This document shows, piece after piece, positions 29,699-42,317 of a stretch of 64,000 nt of DNA. The notes below the pieces were generated by a model. That model was not told the DNA's origin and did not search any database. It worked only from the letters and a program-made list of their open reading frames with translations. Source of the DNA: Theocolax elegans (taxonomy: Eukaryota; Arthropoda; Insecta; Hymenoptera; Cerocephalidae); assembly GCA_026168455.1 (NCBI GenBank), contig CM047429.1, forward strand, positions 37,060,066 to 37,124,065, written 5' to 3'. Position numbers and translations under genes: made by a program. The stretch's first letter is position 1, and every line of letters begins with the position of its first letter.

Positions 29699-30880
29699 AT
29701 ATTCATATAGATCTTAGAAGAGCAATGTGAGAAAAATGCAGAATAGACTTCTGACAAAATGAAAAAATGTATAAAAAAATAGAGAAATTAAAGCAGGAGA
29801 GTAGAAGGCCTAAAAGCTCCACATTTCTAAAAAAAAGTACGAATCAAAACACATAAACCCTGAGATGACCATATACTTAGAAGAGTAAGTATAATTATAT
29901 CTATTTACAATCACACAGGTGTCAGATTCAGATGTAGCACCTCGGGATACTCTTAGATATAATTTTTGTTAGAATATATATGATACTTTCTGCATTTGAC
30001 CTTGAAGTGACCTTGTTTGACCTCGAATGACGTCATTATGAGCAGTTATGACCGATTAGACTCCACATTTAGATTCAGCACCCCACAAAACATTTGCATA
30101 TCGTTTTATTTTGAATATCTATATTATTCTCTGAATTAGACCTTGAATTGACCTTGTTTGACTTCGATTGACCGTGATCATGATCAAAATCTAAGAATAT
30201 AATTTTATTCCTATTTTACCGAACTGAAAATTTGTTATGACCCTCCAGGGCCGGAGAGCCGATATATCGGCTCTGTCCATGATAGGAACATTGTACATAG
30301 TTGATGGGTGATGCAAGACATGAATTTGGACACATTCAAAAGAGGTTTCGAAACCTCAAAACCCGGATCTTTAAAGGTTAACAAATATGAGACATTGGAT
30401 TTACATTTGGTGTGATAAAAAAATTATTTATGTGTTTGATAGCTTGAATTTAGGCCTACATACTGATTACTTGAAATACATCAATAGACTATGTCCCAAT
30501 AAAGAAATGATTGCAATTATGCAGGAGCATGTACAAAACCAATTACAAGCTTAAAATTGTAGTCAATTTGCAATAGTATTTGCAGTATCCATTTGTAATG
30601 ACGTTTTCACTTGTACAGTAATATTCGATTAATCAATAATGATAAATCAGTTAGAATTTATATTTAAAAACTGAAAAAATTAAAACGTTTCCTATCTTGA
30701 AAGACGTTATCCCAAATAATGAGGTTCAACGACATTTTATTTTAGTTCACAATTTTAAGCAGGTTTTAAAAATTATAATATGTCAGAGTATTTAGCAATT
30801 TATCAGAATACATTATCAAATGTTCTAATGATTATTGATTAGATTGATTAATTAAAGATGTTAACCGATTTAATAAATAT
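29699..30880. other. Non-coding flank with two direct repeats
   Basis: No gene seen. Two related blocks of about 115 bp (29932-30047 and 30068-30180) share AGATTCAG...AGCACC and TTGACCTTGA-like then GACCTTGTTTGAC motifs, so this looks like a diverged tandem pair. The rest is A+T-rich. Confidence 0.5.
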
Positions 30881-30959
30881 ACTAGCAACAGATACCTCGC
30901 TCGCTAACGCTCACTCGGTTGTATTTTGATCGTGCTTATTTTAGATGAGTATATGTAAA

Positions 30960-32322
30960 ATAGTTACACAGCCTTTTTTCTTTAAAGTTAAATGTGACAT
31001 TTTTATGTTCATTTTTTAAATGAAAAACATTACATTTTTTAAATAATTAGTAAACCAATTGGGTTTATCAAGGCAGAAATTGCATTTTTATAAATACACC
31101 AAATTCGCTGTGCAAAGTTGAAGTTTATATGCATATAAATTTAAATTTTCTTGGATTAAAGCCCTTCGACAACTTTTATCCTGCAAGGAGTTTTTTGTAT
31201 TTGCACCTGTTTTAAGCCTATTTTTGATAATATTTTAATATTTTACTTAATGAATGTGTTAAAAATCATCAAAAAAGAATATTTTTTATAATATATTTTA
31301 TAAACATGACATTTCACATAATATTTTATAAAAATTACAAAAATATTTTTATAACCGTACTCTACCCTTAACACCAACAATGATAATTTGCGCATTGCGA
31401 AGAGGATTATGGTATAATTAATGTAATGACTGAGATGTCGTTTTTGTAAAAAAAAATTGAGAAATAAACAAAATATGATAGTTAACTACCAAAGTTTTAA
31501 AATTAATCAAAATTTCTTTAAAATTACATGTAACTACTATTGTACAGACGATTGAAAAGAGTGTGAGAACTCGATATATTTTGTGTCGACTTTCCAATAT
31601 TTTGGTTTTTTAAAAGAGGTTATAGATTAAAAAAAACATCAAAGACAGAACTGAAAATAAAGTTCAACTGAAAACTTGATCATCTAATGGCTATCAATTA
31701 TTTCGTGACATTCAAAGAATCCGTCAAATGTCAATCATTCGTGAGATTTCGACTCCATTTTCATCATTATTGCAGGGGTCCTTTATAGTATATGAGCGGG
31801 CAATCGTTTCAAAAAGGCATCTCGAATCTTGATCTCGCGTAGACGAGTTGAAAAGATGTGAGAACTCCATATGTTTTGTGTCGACTTTTCAATGTTTTCG
31901 TTTTATTTGATAATTTTAAATAACTATTAATACATTATTGGATGAGAGTTAGGCTCTTGGATAGTGTATTTGATGAAAACCTGATGTCGTTTCTGCAGAC
32001 CAAGACATGTTGTACTGAAGTCATTTAGATTTTTCGTGTATAGTTGTAACACACGCTCCGTAAAATATATTTATGCTTCCAGCGTTAGCCAACATATGAA
32101 TATTGTATTCGACTCTTACGGCGAGGATGTGCTGGTAAGGTATACATTTCAAGAATCATATATTTTTTCAATGCATGATCCATTTAATAGTAACATAATA
32201 AGGGCTCTGTAACAGTGTAAGTTAAGGAAAGAAAAGTATACTGTTAAATTTTGACGCTAATAATGATAGAATTAAATACAGAAAGAAAATAAATATGACA
32301 AAGAGTAAAAAATAAGTATATA

Positions 32323-32361
<39 letters not shown>

Positions 32362-33420
32362 TGTGTCTGTGTAAAAATAATCATTATAGGTTATTATAAA
32401 GAAGGTGTGTATGCGTGTGTTTAGAAAGAAAGTGAAATATGTCCATATATTTAATATATTTAAAATGCACACACATAAAATAATTTCCATTTGGGGGGGT
32501 ATCGTAATTTTAAATAAATTGATGTAATATAATGTGTTTACAGAATACATAAAATATAAGCATGTTATATACTCTCATAAATTATATTTTTCTTTAATGG
32601 CGGTGGTAACATTTTTTATAAAGTGGTATAAAATACTGTCGTTGTGTTATATATGGTTTTAATTTGTATGTGAATGTAGTATTATTTCAAAGTGATGGTT
32701 TTTATAATGCATATTTAAAAATTTTGGTATTTAATAGAATTTGTATAGTAATTGTTATTATAAAATTGAGTGTTATGAAAATCATTTTTTACGCACGTTG
32801 GGTGAGTGATTGTATCTAAATGGCGGCTCTGTCGAAATATTTTATACATGATATATGCAAATATAATTCTAATTGTAAAATTTTAACAAATTTAAGTTTT
32901 TAAATAATAATTTTAAATACCTGTTTATACGTTATTATAAGAATTAAACTTTCGGTCGTTGTATTTTGGGAAACTCTGATTCTTTTTTGAAGTCTGTAAG
33001 TTTCGTCGAACGGCAGGCTATTATCAATTATTTTGCATATTTATTTTAATGATTCAGTAGTAGTAATGTTTCAATGGATTTTTCTTATATTTCATTTTTT
33101 TATTTATTATAACTAATGTAATGATTTGTCATTTACAATATGATATGTTGCAGCCGATTTTCAATTGTATTTTAATGATTTTCAGCGCAAACAATTATTA
33201 ATTATTTTGCATATTCACTTTAATCATTCAATAGTTGTAATATTTTAATGTTTTTTTTCATACATCCATTTTTATTTATTTATAAAATTTATATATGTAT
33301 ATAAATTTTCGTCTACACATTTACAATACTTTTTTAAACACTATATTGTTAGTGTAAATTTTGTGTTTATTTTTTAATGTATCATTTTCTATTTTTGCAT
33401 TGTTTAACAGTAATATTTTT
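30960..33420. other. Helitron 3' non-coding part
   Basis: About 2.4 kb with no recognised gene. It contains two diverged direct repeats around 31555-31620 and 31843-31910 (GTGAGAACTC and TGTGTCGACTTTCCAAT-like blocks) and the TA microsatellite at 32318-32360. It may contain captured or later-inserted sequence. Confidence 0.45.
32318..32360. repeat. (TA)n microsatellite
   Basis: Alternating T and A, interrupted once by CA in the middle. Confidence 0.9.
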
Positions 33421-33424
33421 AAAT

Positions 33425-35208
33425 TTTTTCTACTTTTAGCTCTTGAAAGAGCTACGTATAATTGACCATGGCTAAAAATTGGAGATGGTAAATAGATACC
33501 AACTTGTTTGTATGACTGTCCTTGTGATTTGTCATATTGTGAATAGTCATTGCAAAACCTAATCGAATGGGAAATTATTTTCTGCGCATGTTGAATGGTA
33601 TATCTTCTTTAGATGGTGACAAAGTGATTCTTGGTATTAAAACTAATTTTCCAACTTTTTTTCCGCTTATAATTTCTGCTTTAATTAAATGTTTCATAAG
33701 TTTTGTTACTAATAATCTTGTTCCATTACAAAGACCTTCATTCACATTTAAATTTCTTAGAAGAATTACTATTGCACCTACTTTTAATTGTAATTTATGT
33801 AGAGGAAGTCCATTAGGTGTAAGGGAATTAAGAAATTCTGTAGGTAACATGACATCTAAGTTTTCTCCAGTATCATCTTCTGCTGTATCTACACTTAAGT
33901 ATTCAATAATTTGCCCTTCCATTATAGCCAAAATTTTATTATTTATTTCAATTACGTCGTTGTTGGTGAAGGCTAATATAACTTTATCATTTATTTTTAT
34001 TTCGTTTCCAAAAATTTCTGCAGTGATATCATTTTCTTTTGTTATTAAATCAAGAGGGATTTCAAGCAGTTCATTTTCTTCTTCATACATATTTAAACGT
34101 TTACCTTCACCTACATTTAATACCCATTGTCTAAAATAATTGTCATTATCTGTTACTCGAAGATTTTCATTTAGTGTCATACGTATAAAATTCGGCCATA
34201 AGTAACTGTTTTTAACTGAATTTTCAATAACTTCAGTACGACTACTATGTCGTATAACTGGTAATGTTTGCCTAAAATCGCCTGAAACAACCAACATTTT
34301 ACCACCAAATATTTTTTTATTATTACATATATCTTGAAATAGGCGATTGACTGCTTCAAAAGCATATTTCGATGTCATAGATATTTCATCCCATATTATA
34401 ATTTGAACTTCTTTTAAATTTTTACCATCTATTGAATTAGATTTAATACTACATATAGTACATTCTGTGATATTAAGTGGTAGTTTAAATGTTGTGTGTA
34501 CTGTTTTCCCGTTATGTAATAAATTTGCTGCAATCCCTGTCCAAGCAACACATAAAAATGAAATGTTTGAGAATTTAAGATAGTCTATTAGAACATTAAG
34601 TAAACAGCTTTTCCCACTTCCTCCTCGTCCATCAATAAAAAAGCTTTTTTGTCTTCAATTTTTAAATGTTGCACGATAGTATCAAAAATGTCTTTGTTAT
34701 GATTTTTTAAAGAATTTACTTTGACGTTTATTTCAGTAAATGTGCAACTTTTGTTATGTGTTGTTGATTTATCAGCATAATCTTCTATAAATGTAGATAT
34801 AACAGGTAAATTAAAATTATTTAAAGAATATCCATTCAATTGTAGGTTCTTATCAATAATGTTTAATGCTAGGTTTTCATCAGCATTTTGTTCATATTTT
34901 GGGTGGTAAAAAAAGTGTTTCTATTTTTCGTACAAATCTCTTGCATTAATAGGATTGTGAAAAATATAAATATATGCAAATAATTCACAAAGAGCAGTAG
35001 GAAAGTGTAATTGTGTTGCTTCTTCCAAACATCTGTCCCATTCTTTATCTTCATTAACCAAATGTCTAGCTATAGAAGCTTCATAAAATGTAGAATAAAT
35101 TATATCATCAACAGTACGTAAATCCTGAAATGATGATATTATTTTGACATGTAAAAGTAATAATCTTATAAAATATCGTTTTCGATCCTTTGGATTCACT
35201 AAATACAT
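33425..35208 (-). pseudogene. Helitron Pif1-like helicase domain, frameshifted
   Basis: On the minus strand, 35208-34921 holds the segment before the helicase (MYLVNPKDRKRYFIRLLLLH, FPTALCELFAYI). Walker A, GRGGSGKS, is encoded at about 34630-34607, just after a frameshift in an A/T run near 34640 that puts the preceding 80 codons in another frame. From there to 33575 one frame runs through WDEISM (Walker B, about 34390), LVVSGDFRQTLPV and LRNLNVNEGLCNGTRL. After another break, [10 protein letters not shown] and, in a further frame, [15 protein letters not shown] (motif VI) end near 33425. It unwinds DNA during rolling-circle transposition in intact elements. Broken here. Confidence 0.85.
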
Positions 35209-35989
35209 TCTGCTTAATACACGTTTTTTTGTTTTTTTTTTCTTTTATTCCATGTTTTTGAATTATTATCAAATTCATAATTTAATGGTATTTCGGAATA
35301 TAAATAATTTCGTGCATCAGAATCGATTTGATTTAATTTTAAGTATGCTGTTAATGTCGTTTCTACATTTTTTTTTAAATTTCTGTTTCTTTTCCTTCTT
35401 TAAAATACACTTCTTGTTCATCTTCATTGTGAATAGCTAAACTTATTATGGTATGTGAAAGTTCGTGTAGAGGGTATTCTAATAGTATTATATTCATTGC
35501 TTTCAATATCTTCATCATGAGTTAAATTAGAACTGTCTTTTGATCTGATACCTGTGTCACGTATTTCTATGTTCGCACAGTCATGTCCTTTATAACACTA
35601 TTTAAATAAGTATTTTATACATTGGACTGATGAGCATACTTCGACATTAATGTGACAATTAAATTTTAACAATAAATAAGGATTATACGAAACAACAAAC
35701 CGATTATCAGCTATTCTATTGTGGTATTTACCTTTATAATTGATTTTTTTGATATCATTTCTTTAACAATTAAAAGTTGTTTTGTTATTAAATTTTTTTG
35801 GAAAATTTTTCGTACATTTTTTTGTGTCTTTACTCATGCAAGGTGAACTCATGTTTTGCTCTCCACAGGGTCCATGAATCATAAACTGTTTTACAATATT
35901 ATACAACCGTGGATAGATATCTTCGTTTGAATTTCTGCGTTTATGTGTTCATCTCCTTTTCCGGGAGTATTAATGTTATAATTTTTATC

Positions 35990-38381
35990 TAAAAATTATA
36001 GCATATGCATGTGAGGAAGTCCACGTTTTTGAAATTCGATAACATAAGTGTAGACGATACAATTTCCTAAAACACCTTGCTTAATTACCAATTCTTTAAA
36101 TTCTTTTATTTATTGATGAAATACCTTAAATACTAAATCTGGTCTATCAATTACAGTTTCATATTTTTTTAAATGTTCAGTTATTTCTTTTCAGTTTGGA
36201 TTACATGTCATTGTTATAAATAAGTCAGGTTTTCCGTAACGATTTACTATACTCATTGAGTCAATGTAATTTTGTTTTAGAAATCTTGAACTTCCAACAA
36301 AATTTGATGGCCAAATAAACATTTTTCCAATTTTTATATTTTCAGATTCTTTTTTCTTGTGTAAATAATCCATTACGCCTTTATAATAATCGCTTCTTAA
36401 AATATCTTGGTTTTTCTTTACAAAGTATAATCTTGATTGTTCAACTTTTACAAATGCATCAATTGTAAACTGTTGAGAAACTTTTCCCATATTAAGGTAT
36501 GGATTAAATCCATTTCTCATAGAAAGTCTGTAATTATAAAATTGCAAACATGAAATATTGTTTTTCTTATATTTGCATTTCATATTAGGCATCCATCCAT
36601 ATCCTCCATTTGGATAAATAAGTGGGTATGTCATTGGATCAGTGTGTTTACTTATTAAAGGAATACTAATTGGATTGTCATATTATGAATATATAACTAT
36701 ATCCCGCTCTGAAGTAGGCAGTCCATTTTTTCCTACAATACCATTGCAACTTCATTACAAGTAGCTTCATTATATATATATTTTTATCTAATTTTTCTTC
36801 TAATATTCTAATTTTTCTTTTTCTACCTCATACATCATTTTATAAGCTTTAGCATAAGAATTAACATTTCTAATTAAGCTATCTAATTTACTTGACAATT
36901 CTAATTTTGTATCTAAATTATTTTTAAAACTTTTTCTTTCAGCTGCAGCTAATTCATTATCTAGAACATACAATTGCCCATATTTTCGAGCTTCATTTGC
37001 ATTTAAGATTCAGATAACTTATCAAAATTAGCTCCAAAGCTTGCAAAAGCTAACGCATTATTATATAGCCGAATATTTTTGCGAAAATTAATACTATCTT
37101 CCGATATTCCTGTAGCTAATTGCTTTAATTCTTCCGGATAGGGAGGCATTTTCGGTAAGTCTACGTTTCCTTTGTGACAACAATTAGAAAATTCTTTACC
37201 TAGTGTATATTCAAAAACAAAATGTTTAGTATTACAATGTTTACAAGTTTCAGACATATAACCTGAATTGTTTTCAATAATTATTTTTTCATCAAAATCT
37301 ACATTTGCTATTCGACCTATTATTTTGGATTTACTTACTAATTTTACATTTTGTTCATTTTTAATTAAAATACGTTTATTTAATTCTTTATAATTTATAC
37401 CTTTTTTGGTATTAATTGGTTTATCATATACGTTAAAAAATTTTCCTAAATCAATTTTTAATTTTTTAAGCAATATGATTGGTATTTCCATGTCTTTGTC
37501 ATTTTTCATACATATGCGTCTTTTTAAATTTTTTTGTAAATGGTTTTATACTAATTTATCGATATCATTTTTTCTACTTTCGTTTAATATTTTTCCATTT
37601 AATTTTTTCTTTTTATTTTTTTTACATTGATCAGTATTTTCATTATAATAAATATGTTGTTTTTATAATGCTTCTTTTTCTCGTTCATTTTTTATTTCGT
37701 CACTATTTATTTTTTGTCTTTTCATCATGGTTTGCTGTTATCTCTTTATTTTTTTTTCTTCTATTTTGCCGTCATTACTATTTTTACTTTTTAAATAAGC
37801 TTCTTTTTTCGTAATGCTCCTTTTTCTCGTTCATTTTTTATTTCGTCACCATTCATTTTTTGTCTTTTCATCATGGTTTGCTGTCTTCTCTTTATTTTTT
37901 TTTCTTCTATTTTGCCGTCGTTGCTATTTTTATTATTTACATAAGCTTCTTTTTTCGTAATGCTTCTTTTTCTCGTTCATTTTTTATTTCGTCACTATTT
38001 ATTTTTGTCTTTTCATCATGGTTTGCTGTTTTCTCTTTATTTTTTTTCTTCTATTTTGCCGTTATTACTATCTTTACTCCTCATATAAGCTTCTTTTTTA
38101 TGCAACGCTTCTTTTTCTCGTTCATTTTTTATATCGATACAGCTAATTGTTTGCCTTTTTATCATAGTTTGCTGTTTTATTTTTAGCTGTTTTATTTCTA
38201 TATCATTAAATTGCTTATTTTTATTTTTTTGATAAAATGAACTATAATTTGGTATTTCATAGTCTATTTCCATTGGGGTAATAGAATCAACGGAAATGAT
38301 TTTATCTTTATTATATAAATTCATTATTGTTTGTTGTTCAGAATTAAATTTCTGTTGAAAATTCTGTAAATGGGCCAACAT
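35990..38381 (-). pseudogene. Helitron Rep region with HUH motif and repeated N-terminus
   Basis: On the minus strand, 38381-37510 is a Lys/Glu-rich head built of tandem repeats. 37509-37003 has CKHCNTKHFVFEYTLGKEF (zinc-like CxxC) and LATGISEDSINFRKNIRLYN. 36634-36191 gives TYPLIYPNGGYGWMPNMKCK and NRYGKPDLFITMTCNPN, hallmarks of the Helitron N domain. At 36025-36001 EFQKRGLPHMHML carries the two catalytic His of the HUH nuclease (codons at 36013-36011 and 36007-36005), with a TAA following at once. The catalytic Tyr region was not identified. In the family this nuclease nicks and joins ends. Dead copy. Confidence 0.8.
37671..38130 (-). repeat. Coding tandem repeats of about 138-153 bp
   Basis: The plus-strand landmark CTTCTTTTTCTCGTTCATTT occurs near 37671, 37809 (variant), 37962 and 38106. 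Each unit reads, on the minus strand, KNEREKEALRKKEAY followed by an NDGKIEEKK and QQTMMKRQK segment. The four units form a repetitive, charged N-terminal tail of the Helitron protein. Confidence 0.8.
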
Positions 38382-38580
38382 TTAAACAATCTGGGCCAAC
38401 CTTTACACAAAGAGGGCCAAACTTTCCATCTTATGGGCCAACATTTGCACAAATTCTTTGCTAGTAGTTTGACACTCATAATTCCAATAAATGCAGCGCT
38501 GAATAAAAAAAACAAAGGGCAGCAGCATTCCAATGAATGCAGCGCTGAATAAAAATAACAAACGGCAGCAGCATTCCAAT
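38366..38580. repeat. Short tandem repeats upstream of Helitron Rep
   Basis: Two sets. GGGCCAAC plus TTTACACAA-like units of 20-24 bp occur four times at 38366-38460. ATGCAGCGCTGAATAAAAA followed by GGCAGCAGCATTCCAAT occurs twice with a period of about 48 bp at 38478-38580. Non-coding. Confidence 0.75.
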
Positions 38581-39335
38581 TAATATTATATCAATAAAAT
38601 ATTATATTCCTAATGGCATTCCATACGATTAAAGTCACAAGGTATATTATAAAATTATCTAATTTTCATTTTAAATTATTATTGTTTGAAATATAATAAG
38701 TCTTTTTGTATTTCAGTATCCTGATTAGCTTATTAAGACTATCGAAATAATCAAAAATGCAGTAGTATTTCTTAATGATTAAGTTAAAAGGTATAGTTTT
38801 GACTTTGTCAATTTATTTATAATTATATGTGATAATATACATACAATAATATGTGACAATATGCATATTGGATTAAATCTTCTAAATGGCATTTTAAAAA
38901 CAGTAATATTTATTTGAATATTTTATCTAATGTTTAATTAATTATACATTTAATATTTAATGATATAATTTAATTTTTCTGTTAAAGATGATTTCGATGA
39001 ATACTTGCTGAATTTATAAATTATATAAACAATAAAAACGATATATTGAAAAAAATATATCTTATGAAATATACAAGTGAATAGAGTACAATTGTAACAT
39101 AATAATTGTAATTTAATTTAATAACATAATAATTGTAATTTGAAATTTTTGCAAAAATAAGTTTGTAAAATTAACAATAAAAATTAATTTGATTTATTTT
39201 ATGTTCCAGTGTTGAAATTTTATTAATTTTAATTACGTAATCAAATGTTATTTTACTTATTGTTATTAAGATAATTTTCTGGTAATAATATCGACATAGT
39301 AGTTGATATCTATTTGTTTAAAAAAAACTATAAGG

Positions 39336-39640
39336 CCCAAAATTTATAAGGCCCAAAAATGTAATGCCAAAAATGTAAGGCCCAAAATTTATAAGGCCCA
39401 AAAATGTAAGGTCCAAATTTATAAGGCCCAAAAATGTAAGGCCCAAAATTTATGAGGATAAAAATGTAAGGCTCAAAATGTAAGGCTCAAAATGTAAGGC
39501 CTAAAATTGTAAAGTCCAATTAAAATAAAACTTTACAATTCCGTTGCCAAAATTTATAAGGCCCAAAATTTATAAGGCCCAAAAATGTAAGGTCCAAAAA
39601 ATGTAAGGCCCAAAAGTGTAAAGTCCAATTAAAATAAAAC
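39336..39640. repeat. AAGGCCCAAAA minisatellite
   Basis: Repeated AAGGCCCAAAAATGT and AAGGCCCAAAATTTAT units in two blocks. Each is closed by AAAGTCCAATTAAAATAAAAC (about 39512 and 39620), so the whole array looks partly duplicated. It lies inside the proposed 5' end of the Helitron. Confidence 0.85.
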
Positions 39641-39719
39641 TTTGAAACTATAAAAATGCATTTTTAAAAAACCGGAGAACCGGAGACCAAAAATCGATCC
39701 ACTTTAATATAATATAAGA

Positions 39720-40519
39720 TTTCTTTGATCACTTTAATCGATTTAAAAGAAGATATTAACTAATTCAAAAAATTTGTACCAGAAACATTTACATTCTTCG
39801 ATAATAACAAAATAAGAGTAATTAAAGGGCCGGATGCAATAAGGGGCTTAGCGCTCGAAAACGCGTAAAAGTATTGTCCAACATAGCCAAATTCAACTTT
39901 TGACAAATTAATTTTTAGAAAATACCGTTCTGTACATAATTGATAATCGAACCTGTTTTATATGTTCGCTTTTCTTGTGCGATGATTATTTACCGAAATA
40001 AAAATTAGAAACAACAAATATTGATCACGCAATTTTAATTAATTTTTAAAATGAAAATGGTTCTCATAAGTTTATTTATTACCCAATTATGCTGAAATTT
40101 CGACACAGTATGCATAAACATATAGCGTTGATAATAGAATTGTTTAAATTGGAAAAATAATTAATCTTTTATAATTATTTAATAACAAATGAATCGCCGT
40201 CAAAAATGATAATTATAAAATTCGACGAAAAAAAGTAATATACGTGCACGTATATTTTAAAAAATGATTGTATACAATTCGCGGTGAATAATTTTAAAAC
40301 TATTTTTTTTCCGTTTTTCAATGTGCCGAATAATTTCGTGCACAATTTATTTAAAAAAACGTTGTGCACAAAGATATTGTGCAGTAAAATTAACTCCATT
40401 ATTTCTTGTACGTTATTAATAATTGTGCATGATTAAAATGACTTGTGCTCAAATTTAATAACATAACTACTTATGCAAAATGAATAAATGCACAATTATT
40501 ATGTACATGATCAGCACCC
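39720..40519. other. No recognisable gene
   Basis: A+T-rich flank right of the Helitron. A 74-codon minus-strand open stretch at 40175-40399 has no family features and is probably chance. Confidence 0.4.
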
Positions 40520-41250
40520 TGTCAATTATTTAATTAGCTATTTTAAACTTATAGCATAATTAATTATCGAGTTTGTTATTAACGAATGAATTTATAATAT
40601 AAAAAGATTAATAACAATTGTAAAAGAATTTTTAATCTTAAATATTAACTAAAAATTAGGAAATATATTAGTTAATTTAACACTAATTAAAAATTATGTA
40701 TTAAAATTAATTAATTTAATAAATAAGTTAAATAAAAGGGAAATTGTAGGTATGTTGTATATATAGTTTAAAAAAATCTTAATTATTTTAAAATTGTAAT
40801 TCATTTTTTAAATTTATAAAAATTAGGTAATATATTATTTAATTTAACAATAAATAAATTTATATATTAAAAATAATTATTAATTTAATAATTAAGTTTA
40901 ATAAAGAAAAGATTATGTTTAAAACAAATAATATTTTGAGCAACTTAAATAATTAATTAAAATGATCAAATTATATAGTACAGTTATTCTATATTTTTAA
41001 ATAATTAAAATTTTTTAAAAGTATTCAATATATGTACAATTTCCCTTTTATTTAACTTATTTATTAAATTAATTAATTTTAATAGATAAATTTTAATTAT
41101 TGTTAAATTATCTAATATATTTCCAAGTTTTTACAAGTTTAAAAATTTTTTTACGGTTGTTATTAATTTTTATATTATAAATTCGTTCGTCAATAAATAA
41201 CTCGAAAATTTAATATGCAATAAGTTTAAAATAGCTAATTGAATAATTTA
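40520..41250. repeat. Foldback element with arms of about 240 bp
   Basis: 40520-40760 and 41005-41250 are reverse complements with mismatches. Examples are TTAGCTATTTTAAACTTAT near 40540 against its complement near 41230, and AATAAAAGGGAAATTGTA near 40733 against its complement near 41040. The centre repeats part of the left arm. There is no coding capacity. It is consistent with a large MITE or decayed DNA transposon. Confidence 0.75.
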
Positions 41251-41299
41251 ATAATTAATAATTTAATTACTTATTAATTAGTGAATTTAAGTAATAAAA

Positions 41300-41425
41300 A
41301 TTGATACAAGCACCACTGGCGAATGTATTTTCAACAAGTGCTTTCTTCACCAAGACATCGTGTGACCTCCATCGCTGATTAGCACCGGTTGGGAGCATAA
41401 AAAGAGCGACGTTACAATAATAAAA
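41300..41425 (+). repeat. 5'-truncated SINE copy
   Basis: Matches the body of the SINE at 57119-57235 (TTGATACAAGCACCACTGG, ATTTTCAACAAGTGCTTTCT and the GACCTCC...CGCTGAT block) but lacks the tRNA-derived head. It ends in an A-rich tail near 41425. Confidence 0.75.
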
Positions 41426-42116
41426 AAAAAATGTATTCGAATAAAAAAAATTAAGCTCTCTATTTTTAAACCCGAGGCTACCGCAACATCGCAAAATATT
41501 TTTATCGGCGCTACGTCAAATCTTGCATCTTTTACATTTCATGGTTCAATCAATCAAAATCATCTGGACTGGAGGAGAAATCCGTAAGTTAGGTTATCGT
41601 TAATTAATCATCAAAACAATTCAAAATTCAGATAAGTATATTAAATTACTTTTTCAGCCTACTAATTCGTACAACGACTCTTACGTGCAGAGCGCGCTCC
41701 GCTTGTAAATACGTTGCGTACATACAAGTGGCTCCTCGCTTGTATGAGAGCCCTCTATACATCCTCCTAGGACGTATAAGGTGTCTATACATCCTAGGAG
41801 GCTGTATGCAAAGCGCTCCGTAGGATATATGCGGCGAGCAATATAACCTTTGCCGCGCGAACGGTATAGAGTCAACGTGTTTGAAACGCGTAGTACATGT
41901 ATCGGAGATATATCTATGGCTTTTCAAACGTAAACACAACTAGTTTAAACGTAACATTTGCGTTACTTTAATCATAGTTATCTTAATATTGCTCAGATAC
42001 GAAAGTACTATATATTATACATATATATTAGAATATTATATTTTAGAAATAATATAGTGTGTATATATATATACACGGAGAAAAATTTTAAGTAAAAATT
42101 ACAATGTTGTCTAGTA

Positions 42117-42280
42117 ATGCGGAGACAGACTGACGCAATCCAAAAATTTACTATAGTGTGTAATAAAATTTACTAGAAAGTTATTAATTTTTACTACAAT
42201 TCTGGTAATATTTACTACAACTTCAGTTAAATTTATTATACACTATAGTAAATTTTTGGATTGTGTCAGTCTGTCTCCGC

Positions 42281-42282
<2 letters not shown>
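42117..42282. repeat. Small MITE with inverted arms of about 58 bp
   Basis: GCGGAGACAGACTGACGCAA at 42119 is mirrored by its complement ending at 42280, with arms 42119-42176 and 42223-42280 and a loop of about 46 bp. TA-rich flanks. No coding capacity. Confidence 0.85.

Positions 42283-42317
<35 letters not shown>

Larger units (their letters stand above)
30882..39719 (-). mobile_element. Degenerate Helitron (rolling-circle transposon), about 8.8 kb
   Basis: The minus strand contains, in order, the Lys-rich N-terminal repeats, the Helitron-like N domain, a HUH relaxase motif and a Pif1-type helicase. Proposed 5' end: TCTTATATTATATTAAAG read leftward from 39719, preceded by A. Proposed 3' end: GTTGCTAG read leftward to 30882, followed by T. 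This fits A|TC...CTAG|T, the family rule for insertion between A and T. A clear 3' hairpin was not seen. The 3' end recurs at 10244. The coding parts carry multiple frameshifts and stops, so it is not autonomous. Confidence 0.65.

Noticed and set aside
37406..38186. Phe-rich plus-strand open frames that look like membrane proteins
   Set aside because: Antisense of the Lys-rich Helitron N-terminal repeats; AAA/GAA codons read backwards give Phe and Ser.
39336..39640. CRISPR array
   Set aside because: The short repeats lack regular unique spacers and the context is a eukaryotic mobile element; it is a minisatellite.
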